Positions 50,081 through 62,739 of a DNA stretch of 64,000 nucleotides are shown here, in pieces (positions within the stretch are counted from its first letter, which is position 1; each line of letters opens with the position of its first letter). The DNA comes from Combretum micranthum (lineage: Eukaryota; Streptophyta; Magnoliopsida; Myrtales; Combretaceae). Below the pieces are notes generated by a model that was given only the letters and a program-made list of their open reading frames with translations, was not told where the DNA came from and did no database searches. The stretch is from the NCBI GenBank assembly GCA_024138025.1, contig JAMXBD010001245.1, positions 186,001 through 250,000 on the forward strand, written 5' to 3'. The translations under genes were made by a program, and so were the position numbers.

Positions 50081-50571
50081 TGTAAAAGTTGATCTAATGA
50101 CAAGTTATTTTCACATTAAAATTCTAATTATGTATAAGTGTCTGAAAAGATGAAAACATATATATAAGACATTCAAACTTACATGCTAATTCACTCTCTT
50201 GTTTATGGTATAGCTTTTATACCTCTTCACTATCTTTGCATTATGTGGATAGGCATTTAACTTGACGATTTCCTCTTGTGCATATCTTGTATTAGGATGT
50301 TGGCCCACTCGAAAAGACAAATGCATAACATTTATCATTTTACAAATTCTATCCTTATACTTCTCGCCTAAGTGGTGGAATAGTATTGCTCGTTGTCTTG
50401 ATGTAGATCAGACAATCTATTGTTAAGATGCTCACAACCCATATATTTATGGGTGCTTCAGCATTATATGCTTAGTATAATTGTCATATCTATTGTCAAA
50501 CTTCCTTATTAGCTAGTGATATAATAATTGCAGGTACGAAAATGTTTAGTGAAAACATTGCATTTTATTGG
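50081..50571. other. Gene-free spacer
   Basis: No gene recognised. Bases 50564-50571 (TTTATTGG) are the left target duplication of the following hAT element. Confidence 0.5.
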
Positions 50572-51035
50572 CAGGGACGAATGCATGATTGTTATGTAGG
50601 GGGGGTCAGTCCTTCCCTATAGGATTTACCTATAAAATATTTTTTTTTTTTAGTTGTAGTATGTTTTATAAGATATTTATTTATCATAGATTTAACAAAG
50701 TGAAACATATAATACCATGATTAATATTTATTTAAATTTTTTATAATAAAAAAGATAATTATTTAATGAGTGCTTGGATACTCACTAAAATGTTGCATAC
50801 ATAAAAAAAAAAAGCTATTTTAATTTATCTAACATTTCATGATATTGTATATACTTATAAGATATTTCTTTTATTGAAAATGTAAAAGTATTGTAAGTAA
50901 TATCATAAAATATTGTGTATAACTAAAAAAAATGGCTTCTAAAGGTATATATGTAATTATCTTTATATAATTGATATTTGTGTAACAAATTTGTGGCAAG
51001 GTAATAAATAGACAAACATCTCGATTTCTAAATAT

Positions 51036-51081
<46 letters not shown>

Positions 51082-52013
51082 TAATCTATTTGCAAATTAT
51101 TTTAAGAAATTTTATTTTTATATATAGGACATTTCAATATTAGTAACTTAGAAGGTCATATTATTTATAATAAGCAAACTAAATAAATTTGCCAAAATAT
51201 TAACTAATAAAAAACTAAATGAATTTTTCAAGGAGCAGGCGAGGCCCTTTTGCCCAAAATAAGGCAATGATATACATAAATATAGATTAAATTATTAATG
51301 ATTAAATTTTCTTTCTTATCCTAAAAAATTAGATAAATAAAATATCATAAGTAAAGTAGTTAAAAAAAAACATATAAAATAGAAAATAATCCTATTGTAG
51401 TTATCATATCCCTTTCAATTTACTAATGGTATAGTGTAAACCCTTGCGCCAATGAGACAATACAAAACCTTATATGTGTGTGTGTTTTATTAGCAACATA
51501 TTTTCGATTTTCAACAACCACATAAAATGGAAAAATTGAACATCACAATTTATTTCATATATTTTTCGTAGTCTTTACCAATATGGTATATTAATTAACA
51601 TAAAATATGTATATAAAAATTTAAAATGATCTTTTAAAGAATTTTAAATCTTAAAAGGAATTCTAGTTTATTTCCAAATATAAAATTTAAAAGGCTGGAA
51701 ATTTATGGAAAAATCCATAAAAAGAGAAAGCGAGATTAGTATTATTTTGGAAGCAGGAAATGACAAAGCTAAGAAAGGCAGTGTAGTTTTATTCTTCAAA
51801 CAGAAAATGAAAAAGTTAAGGCAAAATGAGAATGACAATAATAGAACATAGGCCTATGGAATAAAACGAAGTAGCCCTAACCACTACACCACTAAGTATC
51901 TAACATTTCCATGGTTCTTCAAATATGTAATATTATATAACTCGCTTTCTTTATATATATTTCCAAAGGGCTAGGGGTGATGGGGCCCTGCAGGCCCAAA
52001 GGGTTCGTCCCTG
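50572..52013. mobile_element. Non-autonomous hAT element (1442 bp)
   Basis: Ends CAGGGACGAATGC (left) and, read on -, CAGGGACGAACCC (right) share ten terminal bases of Ac/hAT type. TTTATTGG (50564-50571) and TTTAATGG (52014-52021) form an 8-bp target duplication with one mismatch. The interior is AT-rich and non-coding, with an (AC)n run at 51038-51078. Near 51868-51890 the - strand reads TTAGTGGTGTAGTGGTTAGG, like a tRNA 5' half with an A box, but no complete tRNA follows. Confidence 0.85.
51038..51078. repeat. (AC)n microsatellite
   Basis: About 20 uninterrupted AC units inside the hAT element. The Cys/Val repeat frame on - is a by-product of the repeat. Confidence 0.95.
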
Positions 52014-53254
52014 TTTAATGGGTATAGCAACTTACTTGATGAGCTACTTGCATCGAGTTTGCTACTTTCATCATTACTTCCTCTATCATGACCACCTTCT
52101 TCATCGTGTACTTCTTATGATGGTACGTACCTATTCCACCTCTAGGCCTTGTGCTTTGGTCTTATGCAAGGGTAATAAAGCAAAGCTCATTATTTGGACT
52201 TGAGCAAAGTTTCAAAAAATTTTTAAGACTCAATGTTGTTTGCATGAAACTAATTGTAGCTGTAGTAGCCCATTTGTTTGTTCACATCAATGGATCGTTA
52301 TACCTCAATTACTTTACCTTTACTCCTCTATCGTCATGTGATTTTTTTTAGTTACTCGATTTACTACCGAATTATAATTTCATTTGCTTTGTGAAAAGGA
52401 AAGTATGAAGAGGAAAAAAGGAAACGAATTCTTTTGACTTCAACTAAAAATTAGAGGAAAATATTAAAGGGATTATTGGAATCTAACTGAATAGCTATCA
52501 TAAACTAATTAGATAACAAGTGGAGAGATTGAGAAATGGGAGGAAGCAGATGAGTTCATAAGAATTTCAGTGTAGAAAAACACAATGATGAATGAAAAAA
52601 TTTGATGCAGGTAGGAAGAAGAATGTTTATAAGCAGTTTTAATATTTGGCAATTTGGCCCCTATTAATATCTCCTTCTTATCTCTCTCTTTACACTCCCT
52701 CTCTTTTTGAGTTGTGAAAATGGGGTGTTGTGGCTAAATCATGCAAAAAATGGTAGATTTAATTTCCCTTGTTTATTTTTATTTTTTGTTTACTTTTGTC
52801 TTTTCTCTCTTGTTCTTTTTAATTCCAACTAAGACCATAAATAATGATTTTTAATGGGTTTTTAGCACATGTCATTCAATGATTTGCTTGTCCTACCATG
52901 TTAGTTAATGTTTGTAATAACATTAGCTAAGGTATCATAACCAAACTTAAACACTTGATTAGTTATCCAACTAATTGTTTTTAAAGTTTAGGTGTTTAGT
53001 TGTACATTTAAGGAAACTTGATATACTAAATTCCACTTCATTATTAAAATATGTAAATCACAATAAAATTAAAACAATTTTGAAAAAAACTCCAATATAT
53101 CTCTGTTATTTCTTTCCTTTTGAGAGATCTTTTTTCCTTTGAATGATATATAAAAATAATAAATAAGTACAAGCTAATATAAATGTGTAATTGTGAAAAT
53201 ATATTATCTTATGCTATACTTATGTATGTGAAACAATAGTCAACATAAAAATAT
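52014..53254. other. Gene-free spacer
   Basis: Short frames at 52018-52351 show no product I recognise. The rest is AT-rich with no repeat structure of note. Confidence 0.45.
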
Positions 53255-54344
53255 ATGTTTAATACATTGCATACTAAATATGGGATAAAAAATTGTACCA
53301 TATATATATATTGGTTTTACAATGTCTAGTTTTTTTTTTCTTGTTTAGTATTTGTATCCAAACACTACCAATAAAAGGAAAACACAAAAGAAAATAAATA
53401 AAACGAAATGACCTTTTTAAATTATTATACTATGGTATTATATACCACTATGTGTATGTATTGTATAAATATCAATTAATATATATATGTATAACGTGTT
53501 TAAGCTGCAAATGATAATCATTTTGAAATTATCATTCCCTTTATCATGCATGAAAAGTTTATTAATCTCTATAGTCAAAATGTCTACATATGTGGCATTC
53601 AAGAAAAAAAGATTTATTAATACTAATACACAATGTATCTAGATAAGTAACCTATAATTACCTGTAATTTTGACAAGTGGAACTAGGTAGGACACATGAT
53701 GCATGATGTGTTGGAACAAAAAAGCTTTTCTCAGCATATGATATATTAGATACATTTTTACGTCGTTGAAATATCAATTTTATTACAATCTTATCTATCA
53801 TTGCAGTACTTGCTTGATTATAATGAAAACTTTTGTAAGAATCGCCATTAAAAGGAATATTAAATAGTTGTTTTACTACTCAAACTTATAATTAACAATT
53901 TAATACTGAAATTAATTATTTATTTTTTTAAGAATACTCCTATTAATATGAAAAGATTAATATATAAAAATTTTATTATAGCTCGTAATAGCTCAATGGA
54001 GAGCTAATTTTTTTAACTCAAAAACTTTTCCCCATTAATTTTCACTTGAAATTTTAGTGTCTGGTTGGTTCGTCTTATTCTGATCGTCTTAACATCTAAT
54101 TTTGACCATTTTGATATTTTATTTTTATTGTTTTCATACATAATATTTGTTGTTTGTCAATAAATAGATACAAATAAAAAAATAAATTTTTACTCATAAA
54201 CATATGAAATTGACCAGATACAAATAAGATATAGATGGAGATCACATATAAATAAGATATAAATAAAAATCAAACAATCCAAATATACCCCTATGAAGAA
54301 ACTGCTCCCTAAAATAAATACAAAACAAAAACCAAAAAGGTCTC
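53255..54344. repeat. Segmental duplication, copy A
   Basis: From ATGTTTAATACATTGCATAC to ACCAAAAAGGTCTC, this ~1.1 kb aligns with 57781-58410 and then with 62740-63374. Shared landmarks include AATAAATAAAACGAAATGA, ACTATGGTATTATATACCA, GAATACTCCTATTAATA and AATAAATACAAAACAAAAAC. Copy A contains the dispersed repeat at about 54057-54290, which copy B lacks. Confidence 0.75.
54057..54290. repeat. Dispersed repeat, copy 3
   Basis: It shares GTCAATAAATAGATAC, a central AAATTTTTACTCATAAAC-like block and GATACAAATAAGATA words with the copies in introns 6 and 7 of the phosphatase gene. It is absent at the matching place in duplicate copy B. Confidence 0.45.
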
Positions 54345-54515
54345 TCAAAAAATAATCCACCATCTCTATATCTTCTTTCTTCTCGTCTCTCTCTCCAAAA
54401 ATAACCCATGCTAAAAAAGTCGCTTAGCCACCCACCATCTTAGTTACTTGCCACCTTTAACAATGCAACCATCGCTATGGTACCAATCGCCACCTAACAC
54501 CCCAACCGCACATGC
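54345..54515. other. C-rich spacer, left half of the solo-LTR target
   Basis: The text ...CCCCAACCGCACATGC is continuous with TCCATCTATTAAC (57320 on) once the solo LTR is removed. It has no gene of its own. Bases 54511-54515 (CATGC) are the target duplication. Confidence 0.5.
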
Positions 54516-57314
54516 TGTAAGGACCCAACCTACCAAATACCACTATTAGGCATGTCAAATCCCCAACCACATATAATACTATAATATTATAAATCACTCA
54601 AGTATTATACGTAAGGTTGTCCATAAAGAAGATGAATGTATTGACTACTTGTTTAATCTATGATACAACATATAAATTCAATATAAAACTATTCATTACA
54701 TGAGTAGGTTAACTTTATAAAACTTAGAATAACTTTAGTGTCAAACTAATGACACTTCAAAAGATACAAAACTTGTTTATGAACAAATCATAATAAAAAA
54801 ACGTAAAATCTTGTTTTACAAATCAAAGCTTTTACAACAAGCTCATAACAAAATGTATTTCTTCTTCAAAGTCTTTAAGAAAACTTAAACATAACAACTT
54901 GGTTCATGCATGGGTTTCCTAGTCGTCTCACTCGTCCAAGAAGGCTTCCCAATCGGTCCCTTATCCCATGTCATCATAGCAATCATCATCGGCATCACCT
55001 GTAAAATAGTATCATGAGCCAGAGGCCTAATACATACTAACACAAGTAAATACAAGGTGACAAGCACGCTTAAGCTAAATGCAATGCAACAATAAAAAAA
55101 TTGATTATCTTTGATTACATAAGTCAATCATCACTAGAGTATTCAAACTCCGATTTTAAATCTTGAGAATCTGGAGACTTGAGTAACAACGACTGCTCAT
55201 TATAGGTTATCCGAAGACTTATAACTTTTATATCCACAGAAACAGAGTAATGATCTCATCTAAAGTTAACAACCATTACATAACTTTACTTAACTTAATT
55301 TATAATATCATCTAGTTCAACTGGTCCTATAAACGTGAACTAAATCATATTATTTTCTCTTAAGAATAAGCAAATGTTACACGATACTATCCACCCTATC
55401 AATTACCTATTTAGCCACTCATGAATCACCATTGCATCATAGTAAAAGAAAAGTCATTTCATCATGATAATGTGGTCTAAGCACCTAACTACCGTGTTAT
55501 TGCATTGTGACAAGGATATCGCCCCTCGAACCATATTCAACGATGAAAAGCACAACCAATTTCAAATCATTTTTAACTTATCTTTGATTAAGTCTATTTA
55601 GAGTATGCCTAACTTAACAATTATCAAACAAGCTATCATGTACCTGGATAATCTGATCTATTAGACCTGTGTATAAACCCAACTAAGTGTGTGAGTATGT
55701 CAAGAAAATCATTTCATATTAAACTTATTATTTACAACAACATATTAACTCATTACGCTTAAACAAGATTCTAATCATCTCACATTTAACTCGTATAAGC
55801 ACAAATACACATTTCATATTTTATTAATCATCTATCTATCTATCATCAAGGATTTGTATTTATTTATTTCATATTATTTTTTTATATTTTAATATGAACA
55901 GTAATAGAGGGTCTATCACACCCATGTCCTAGGCCATGATATGGATTACGAGCATAATCATGCCCATGAGACTAGGCCACGATAAGCATAATCGGCCTTA
56001 TTATGCCCATATTAGCTTTGTAGAAATCTTTCCAAGAAGAATCTGAGAAGATAACGGGCCTCATTACGATCGTAATCTAGTTTGTATTAAGCTTTTGAAA
56101 ACACTCAGAGAAGATTATTGGCTTGATAACGGCCGTGATCAACTTTGAAATTCATTTTGATGAAATAACAGCTTCAATAATGGCTATGATCAATAGGAAA
56201 ATTTAAACTTGAGAGGATAACGACCCCGATTACGCCCGTGATGAACAGGGTATTTACCCTATGGTACTTGTTCCAAAATTTTTGAAATCCTATATCCTTT
56301 AACTCTTTAGTTGACTCTTATGGGTTTATAAAAACATATTGCCACTAGTCTATAAACACATTATCAAGCATCATCAAGTCCATTTACACATACATGTTCA
56401 CTTCACATGTATAAATATAATAATCCTCACCTGAAACATAAATCTCCCATTCATGCTTGTTAACCTCAATTATTACTCTAATTATTCAAGTTCTACTTAC
56501 TTATCACTAATAACATCCATATACATGTCATATTACCATTAACTTCATATTTCATTTCATTAAACACTTAGGATACATACATCTATTTGCATACCTAGGT
56601 CAACATGCATAACAACATGCTCTTAATTCATAATAAACATTAAAGTTCTACTGCTATCTAACATTAACACTAATCAAATCATGAATAAATAAGACAAACA
56701 AGAAATTAACTTTTCTTACTTGTTTAGCTACCATTGGTAATCAAGTTTGTTTTTCCAACTTTCTTAGCTTGGTTCCTACTTCTCTTGAGTTTGTATCATA
56801 CATCCTAGTTTTGTATCTAGTTTGTGATAGCTTAGAAGGAATTTGAATGGATAAAATTTGGATTTATTTGGGCTTAAGAAGAAAAGAAACAGAGAGAGAC
56901 GATGGAGAGAGAGGGTTTGTTTTGGAGTAGATATTTGCTGCCTACTTTTGACTTTTAGGGCATATATGGAACTCTTTAGAAGGTGTAGGAACAGATGCTT
57001 GGGCTATAAGTTTTGTGTGTGGGCTTGGTTATTAATTTAGTTGAACTTGGGCTAAGATTTTGGGCTCCATAATCTGCTAAGCTTTACAATTAATCACACA
57101 TACAACTTAATTTAAATGAATTTCTACAAATATATATATTTATAATTATACTAACACATATATATTTCAATTACAATAATTTTTCATACATAAAGAATTT
57201 TTCATATCATCAAATTAAATTGTACTAACTTAGCTATAACAATTAAATTCATAAATCATCAATTAATCATATAAAAGCAAATTAATTTAGTATATTAAAT
57301 TTTAGATTATTTCA
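54516..57314 (-). mobile_element. Solo LTR, Gypsy/LARD-related (2799 bp)
   Basis: It begins TGTAAGGACCC and ends TTATTTCA on + (TGAAATAA...GGGTCCTTACA on -), like the LARD LTRs. It is flanked by perfect CATGC duplications (54511-54515, 57315-57319). Matching landmarks include ATTATACGTAAGGTTGTC and GAGTATTCAAACTCCG. Where the LARD LTR has CCGGCAGCG repeats, this one has diverged ATTACGRCCGTRATC-type units (about 56045-56245). With no internal region or second LTR, it is the product of LTR-LTR recombination. Confidence 0.88.
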
Positions 57315-57780
57315 CATGCTCCATCTATTAACAACAAAAACAACCCACTTTGCCTTTGATAACCCACCAACCACCATATCTACCCTAACCGAATACCTAA
57401 ACCCTCTAACACCAAAACTAGATTCCAAAGCCAAACTTACCACTAGACAACACCACCAATACAAATCGCAGCTGCTAGACCAAATCATTAACTTCAACAA
57501 CCCTTAGCAACACACATGACACTGTTGCAACCAAACCACTCCACCTTTAGTTTTTTTTTTTTTTTTTTGCTTTTTAGAAAAGCTTGCATTTTGACTCGTC
57601 CAACCCATTTGGGTCAGTCGGGTCACAGTTGAACCAACGCGATTAGTTGACTTGGGTGGGGTTAATCGCTTTTGGTTGATTCAATTAGACAACGATCAAC
57701 CAGTAGGAACCGACCCACTTTTAAGGGTCAAATTACGTCGAACCGCCCTTGTCCGATTTCAACAACATTGACCAAAGTCT
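57315..57780. other. Right half of the solo-LTR target; GGTTGA/GGGTCA-rich sequence
   Basis: A C-rich low-complexity stretch is followed, after a T tract, by GC-richer text with repeated GACCCA/GGGTCA and GGTTGA words (57595-57770), reminiscent of small hAT elements. Termini were not found and no gene is visible. Confidence 0.4.
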
Positions 57781-58410
57781 ATGTTTAATACATTGCATAC
57801 CAAACATACGATAAAAAATTTGTAATGTACAGTATTTTTTTATACTGTATCATCTAGTCTTTCTTTTCTTGTGTAGTATTTCTATCCAAACACTGCCAAA
57901 AAAAGAAAAACACAAAGCAAAATAAATAAAATGAAATGATCTTTTTAATTTGTTAGACTATGGTATTATATACCATGCATTATGTGTATGTATCATATAA
58001 ATATTAATAAAACTTTGATATATATATATATATATATAACGTATGTAAACTATATGTGATAATTGATTTGAAAATTATCATTTCCTTTATCATACATATC
58101 AAAAGTTTATTAATTTCTATAGTTAAATGTCCATTATGTCGCATATGAGTGAAAAAAATTTATTGATAGTAACATACCATGTTTATAGATTAATAACCTA
58201 TAAGTGCATGTAAAATTTTGATAAGTGGTATTAATAATAGGTAATTTTTAAAAAAAGTCATTCACATATCAAAATTTTACTAATACTCATATCACAATCA
58301 ACAAGACATTTGGCATGTTGATATCGGGAAGCTTTTCTTGACGCATAATTGATTAAGTAGGACACATGACATGTTAGGATCAAAGAAACTTTTCTCCGCA
58401 TATAATACAT
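57781..58410. repeat. Segmental duplication, copy B, left part
   Basis: It aligns with 53255-53760: ATGTTTAATACATTGCATAC, TTCTTGTGTAGTATTTCTAT and ATGGTATTATATACCA occur in the same order. It stops near CGCATATAATACATTAATGG. Confidence 0.75.
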
Positions 58411-58780
58411 TAATGGCTAATTCACTTCATTATATGTAATAGAGGGAGAGGGGAGAGGAGGGGCGGAGGTGGCTGGGGCAAAGGAATGAAATTCCAATTA
58501 AATAGGAATGTAATTAATACAACCGTACAATGACATAGTTTTAATACCAATATGAAAAGGGTTCTTTTAACTTGAAAACCCTAGCACTCTTCTTCCCCAT
58601 GCAAATCAGGTACGAACCCTAGTATCTCTCTCTTACTCCTTCACAAATTAGTTTTATTCAATTGATTACTATCTAATGTGTGTTTCTTTTATGTTTATGT
58701 GCGAGATGATGATTGCTAGGCATATTTCAAGCTAGCTACACACTTAGTACAATTTCAAAGATCAAATCTTGCATGCCTGT
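58411..58780. other. Unaligned sequence within duplicate copy B, left of the solo LTR
   Basis: A G-rich run (GGGAGAGGAGGGGCGGAGG, about 58445) and text absent from copy A. AACCCTAGCACTCTTCTTCC at 58578 followed by TCTCTCTCTTACTCC resembles a 5' leader, but no coding sequence follows. Confidence 0.4.
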
Positions 58781-61700
58781 TGAAACACCCCAAACCTTCA
58801 CCTAGATTAGAAATTGGGTTTAAATAGATTAAATGAATCAAATAAATCATAGGGTATAATTAGACAAATTTACAAAATAAGGTTAGTAATTAAATAAGTT
58901 AAAATTTGAGATTTTGATTCCTAAAATCTCTAAACATGTCATTAAAATGTTTAAAGGATTCCTAAACCTTCAAACTATAGCAAAATATCAATTCCTAAAT
59001 CTCTATAAAATTTGAGTTCATTTGGTTGAATAAAAAATCAGTTCTTAAACCCAAACTCAAATTAAATATCTTTTATTTAAAATAAATTCCTAAATTAAGT
59101 TCCCATATAGAGTTCATAATTTCCAACTTATTAGTTCAGAAATTATCTTTTAAATATCTCCAGAACTATGGATATTGATATGATAGTTCTAAATCTAACC
59201 TAAATCCTAAAATATCCTAAGTTTATAATTATCCTTTGCTTTTTTATTTCTTTACCTGCCTATTCTTTTTCTTCTCTCTCTCTTTCTCGTATCTCCTTCT
59301 TCTTATTCTTCTTCAAATTCTTCAAGAAATCTCAAGTCTTAAATCATCTAGAAGCTAAATCATGGCTAGGAAAGAGGATGGAAAGATGAATCAAAGCTAG
59401 AAGAATAGAGGAATCAAGTGAGCATGTGTTCTTGACAAGATAAATTGTTGTCTCCTTGTTTTCTTTATTGTTTACTTATGTACTTGATATATAGATGTTA
59501 GAAATGGGTTCAAAGTGACGTTTACATATGTAATTGTTGATTAATTATATGTTGGAGGTTGGATTGTGAAGGAGGAAGAATATGAATAATAGTTTGGGGT
59601 TTAAAGAATTGGGTTATTTATTGTGTTGATTGAAGTGTCTAATGTAGTATTAATGAAGAGCATATATGTTTGATGATGTTGAATTCATATATGAAGTGGT
59701 AGGAAGCTTAGTAGATGATTTGAAAAAGTTTTGATAAGAGTAAAGTATAAAAAACTATGTTTTCGAAAAGCTGTTTTGTTGTCAACGCCGCCTCCTGGAA
59801 CTTCAAGGTTGTTGACGTAGAGCCGATGTTGAAGTGATCAGAAGGCACTTTCTTAACGCTGCCAGTGTTAACCCTCTAAGCTGTCGGCGTTGAGCTTTAC
59901 ATCATCGGTGTAGAACTATCAGCATTCGTTTTATAACGTTGCCCTGTTTCGTAGCTTGATCGTATTTTGACCATAACTTTTTTATAAAACCTCCGATTGA
60001 GGTGATTCAAGTTGCTATAGAAAGATTAAAAAGAGATCTACAATTTTTATTTTTGAGTTTTTAAAAATTAAAAAAGTATCAATGCTTAAATTTTAGTTCT
60101 TTTCAGCTATTATGTTTTTCTAAACTAAGTAAAAAACTTGCGTTTTGCTTGTTAAATGTGTTTTTGGTTAGGAAATGGATCTTTTTGAGCTAAAATGAGA
60201 TATATAAGTGATATTTAATGTGTTATATGAGTTAATTGATATAAATCAATATGAGTTTAGTACATTTGTAGATTTAATAAATAATTTGGATTAAATATGG
60301 AAGTTAGCTATAAAAATGAACTTAGTTGATAATTCTAGGTTCAACTTAGCTAAATGAACTTGAATGAGTTAAAATAAATTAGATTAATATAGTTTAATCA
60401 CATTGGCTTAGTTTTTTAGTTAAATGATTAGCTCTAATCAAATTGGCTAAAACTAAGCTAAAATGAGATTAATAGTTAATAATCAAATTAGATTAATAAG
60501 TTAGAATGATCTTTGATTAGCATGAGGAGTATATTATTTTAAATGTCTATTTGCATAAGTTATTAATGTTTTGTATATGTTTTTTGTAAAAAGAAACTAT
60601 AATCAAAATGAAAAGAAATACTTTGACAGACAAAATGAGAACTGTCCGTATTTTGGCGGGGCGATATTCGCAGCTATAACGGGGTTCCTATTTAATGTCT
60701 GATCAAATAGGGTTTAATAAAATGAGTTAGAGATGAATGGATAAATAGCTTAAGTTCTTATATGAGTTTGATGAAGTAGATGTTAGTTTAAGTTCTTATA
60801 AGTGGTTAAATAATTTAGCTTCTTATAATAGTTCTTTCTTGAACCAGTGGTAGATATGAGATATATCTTTTGAGATAGCTTTTGCTCCACCTTCTGAGAC
60901 TTTGTTTGGATTTCATAATTAAGGTACGCAGTAACTTGCATGGTGATTGTTAGGATAGGCATCTTAAATAGACTAGGAACTTAAACTCGGTCTAATAATT
61001 GTTTGAATTGGTTGTCTATTTCGTTGTTTAAATCCATTTCTAACCTGAGATGTCAGTTCGATATTTGGTTTGGGAAGTGGCACCTTGCCAAATTAAAGGC
61101 ACGGTAGTTTTAGATGCTTAAGTCACTTCTATCATTGAGATATGACTTTCATAAGTGGTACGACGGATAGTCGATGGGGTTATTGGTATTGACGTAACAT
61201 TTACTTAAGCTTGGAGGAAAATCCCATGGTTTAGTTCAACATTTATGGGAACAATGAACTATATTCATGTTGGGACTGAGTTTAAGTAGAATTGGATAAC
61301 GGCTGAGAACCCTAGATTAGATTATTATTTCTCGTTTTCGAATATATCGTTTAGGAGACATAAGTATCCAGGCTGCTTATATCAATCCCCCGAGCGTCAT
61401 GATTATTACTCAGGTTCTCGCTATCTATGTTGTCCGGAGTTTGAATACTTCCGTGCTGTTTGCTTACTTTAAAGAAAATATAATAATCTATTGTTGATGC
61501 ATTGCATTTAGTTAAGCTCGCGTGCCACTCCATGTGTGATTTTGTTGTTGTGTACTGAACTTCAGCTCATTCTTGTTGTTGTTGTTCTTTTTATAGGTGT
61601 TATTATTGATGAAGATGGTGATGGTGAGATGTTGAGGATGATATTGATGTTGTTGAGTTGTTATGGTTGATGTTTATGTTATAGTTGATGATGATGCTTG

Positions 61701-62170
61701 TTTTGGGTTTTTGGGACGGTCCAGAAGACCCGTGAGAATGAGTGAAGTGGGCTAGGGTCACTGAATGTTTGTATTTTCTTTTATTTTGATTTATTTAGTG
61801 AACACTAGACTTATTTACAAATTTGTAATTCTTTTAATAGGGCTTGTTAATGCCCATATATTTTGCAAAATGAAGATTTACCCCTAAGAGTAGATTAATA
61901 AATGTTTTTATAAAGTTTTATTTCTTAGAAAGTTGGTTTACTATTTAGGGAGTAGAGTTTTATAAACCGTTTTATAAAATTGATTTTCCGCTGCCAAATC
62001 CAATTGATTTAGAAATTTAACTAAACGATTTCAGAATCTAAAATTGAGTAATAATGTTCAACACAAAGAAGTCTTTTAAAGAAAGAGTGAGCGTGTAATA
62101 CTTTAGAGTATTATACGTGGCGGTAGCCTTAAGTTATTTAATTAATCGATTAAATTTTTGGAGTGTTACA
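58781..62170 (+). mobile_element. Solo LTR of the LARD family, opposite orientation (3390 bp)
   Basis: It starts TGAAACACCCCAAACCTTCA and ends GGAGTGTTACA. Through its length it follows the complement of the LARD LTR: AGGTGATTCAAGTTGCTAT, TGTCCGTATTTTGGCGGGGC, GAGCGTCATGATTATTACTC and GTAATACTTTAGAGTATTATACG-like blocks. It is far more diverged from the LARD LTRs than they are from each other. The pentamers on either side (CCTGT, CCCTC) do not match, so the target duplication is lost or the ends are not original. No internal region is present. Confidence 0.78.
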
Positions 62171-62739
62171 CCCTCTTTATCATTTGATTCCTTTATTTAT
62201 ACAAATGCGTTTTTTTGTTATCTTCTATTATTTCTATTACTGTAGTTATAGATCTATTAGATCAGCACTATTACTTGTATATGCATGTGTTACATGACTA
62301 TCTAATCTATTATAATGTTTAAGTCATAATAAAGTCTTTTGTCCATGATGGCATCTTCTTTGATTTTATACATCGTCTCATATTAGTAATAGAGTTGTAA
62401 TGATTATTATAATTCAGACTTTATATAAAAAATAAGATAAACAATTATCGGAGTATAAGTAATTTATCTATATTGCTTTTTGTCTTTATTATAAAGAGAT
62501 GATAATTTCACATGCGATATTTTTAAGATAGAATATTTATGAAAAAAATTGAAAATAAAGTGGATGATGTGTAGGGAATGATATGAGGAGATATGAATTG
62601 CTATTCATCATTTTACGTAATAATAATTTATTATGAATTGTCATTCTACTCAAATGAACATTATAGCAACAACTTTATATAGAACAAGTAGAGAATAAAT
62701 GACTAACCCCTCAAGTGAAAGGATTGTAAGTACTTGTTT
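62171..62739. other. Unaligned sequence within duplicate copy B, right of the solo LTR
   Basis: AT-rich, with no gene or repeat recognised. Confidence 0.4.

Noticed and set aside
50871..51077. Cys/Val repeat frame on the - strand
   Set aside because: It is translation of the (AC)n microsatellite.
51860..51900. Functional tRNA gene on the - strand
   Set aside because: Only an A-box-like half is present; no anticodon arm, B box or acceptor stem can be paired.
58781..62170. Calling the + strand LTR an insertion with an intact target duplication
   Set aside because: The flanking pentamers CCTGT and CCCTC do not match, so only the LTR identity, not a clean insertion, is claimed.
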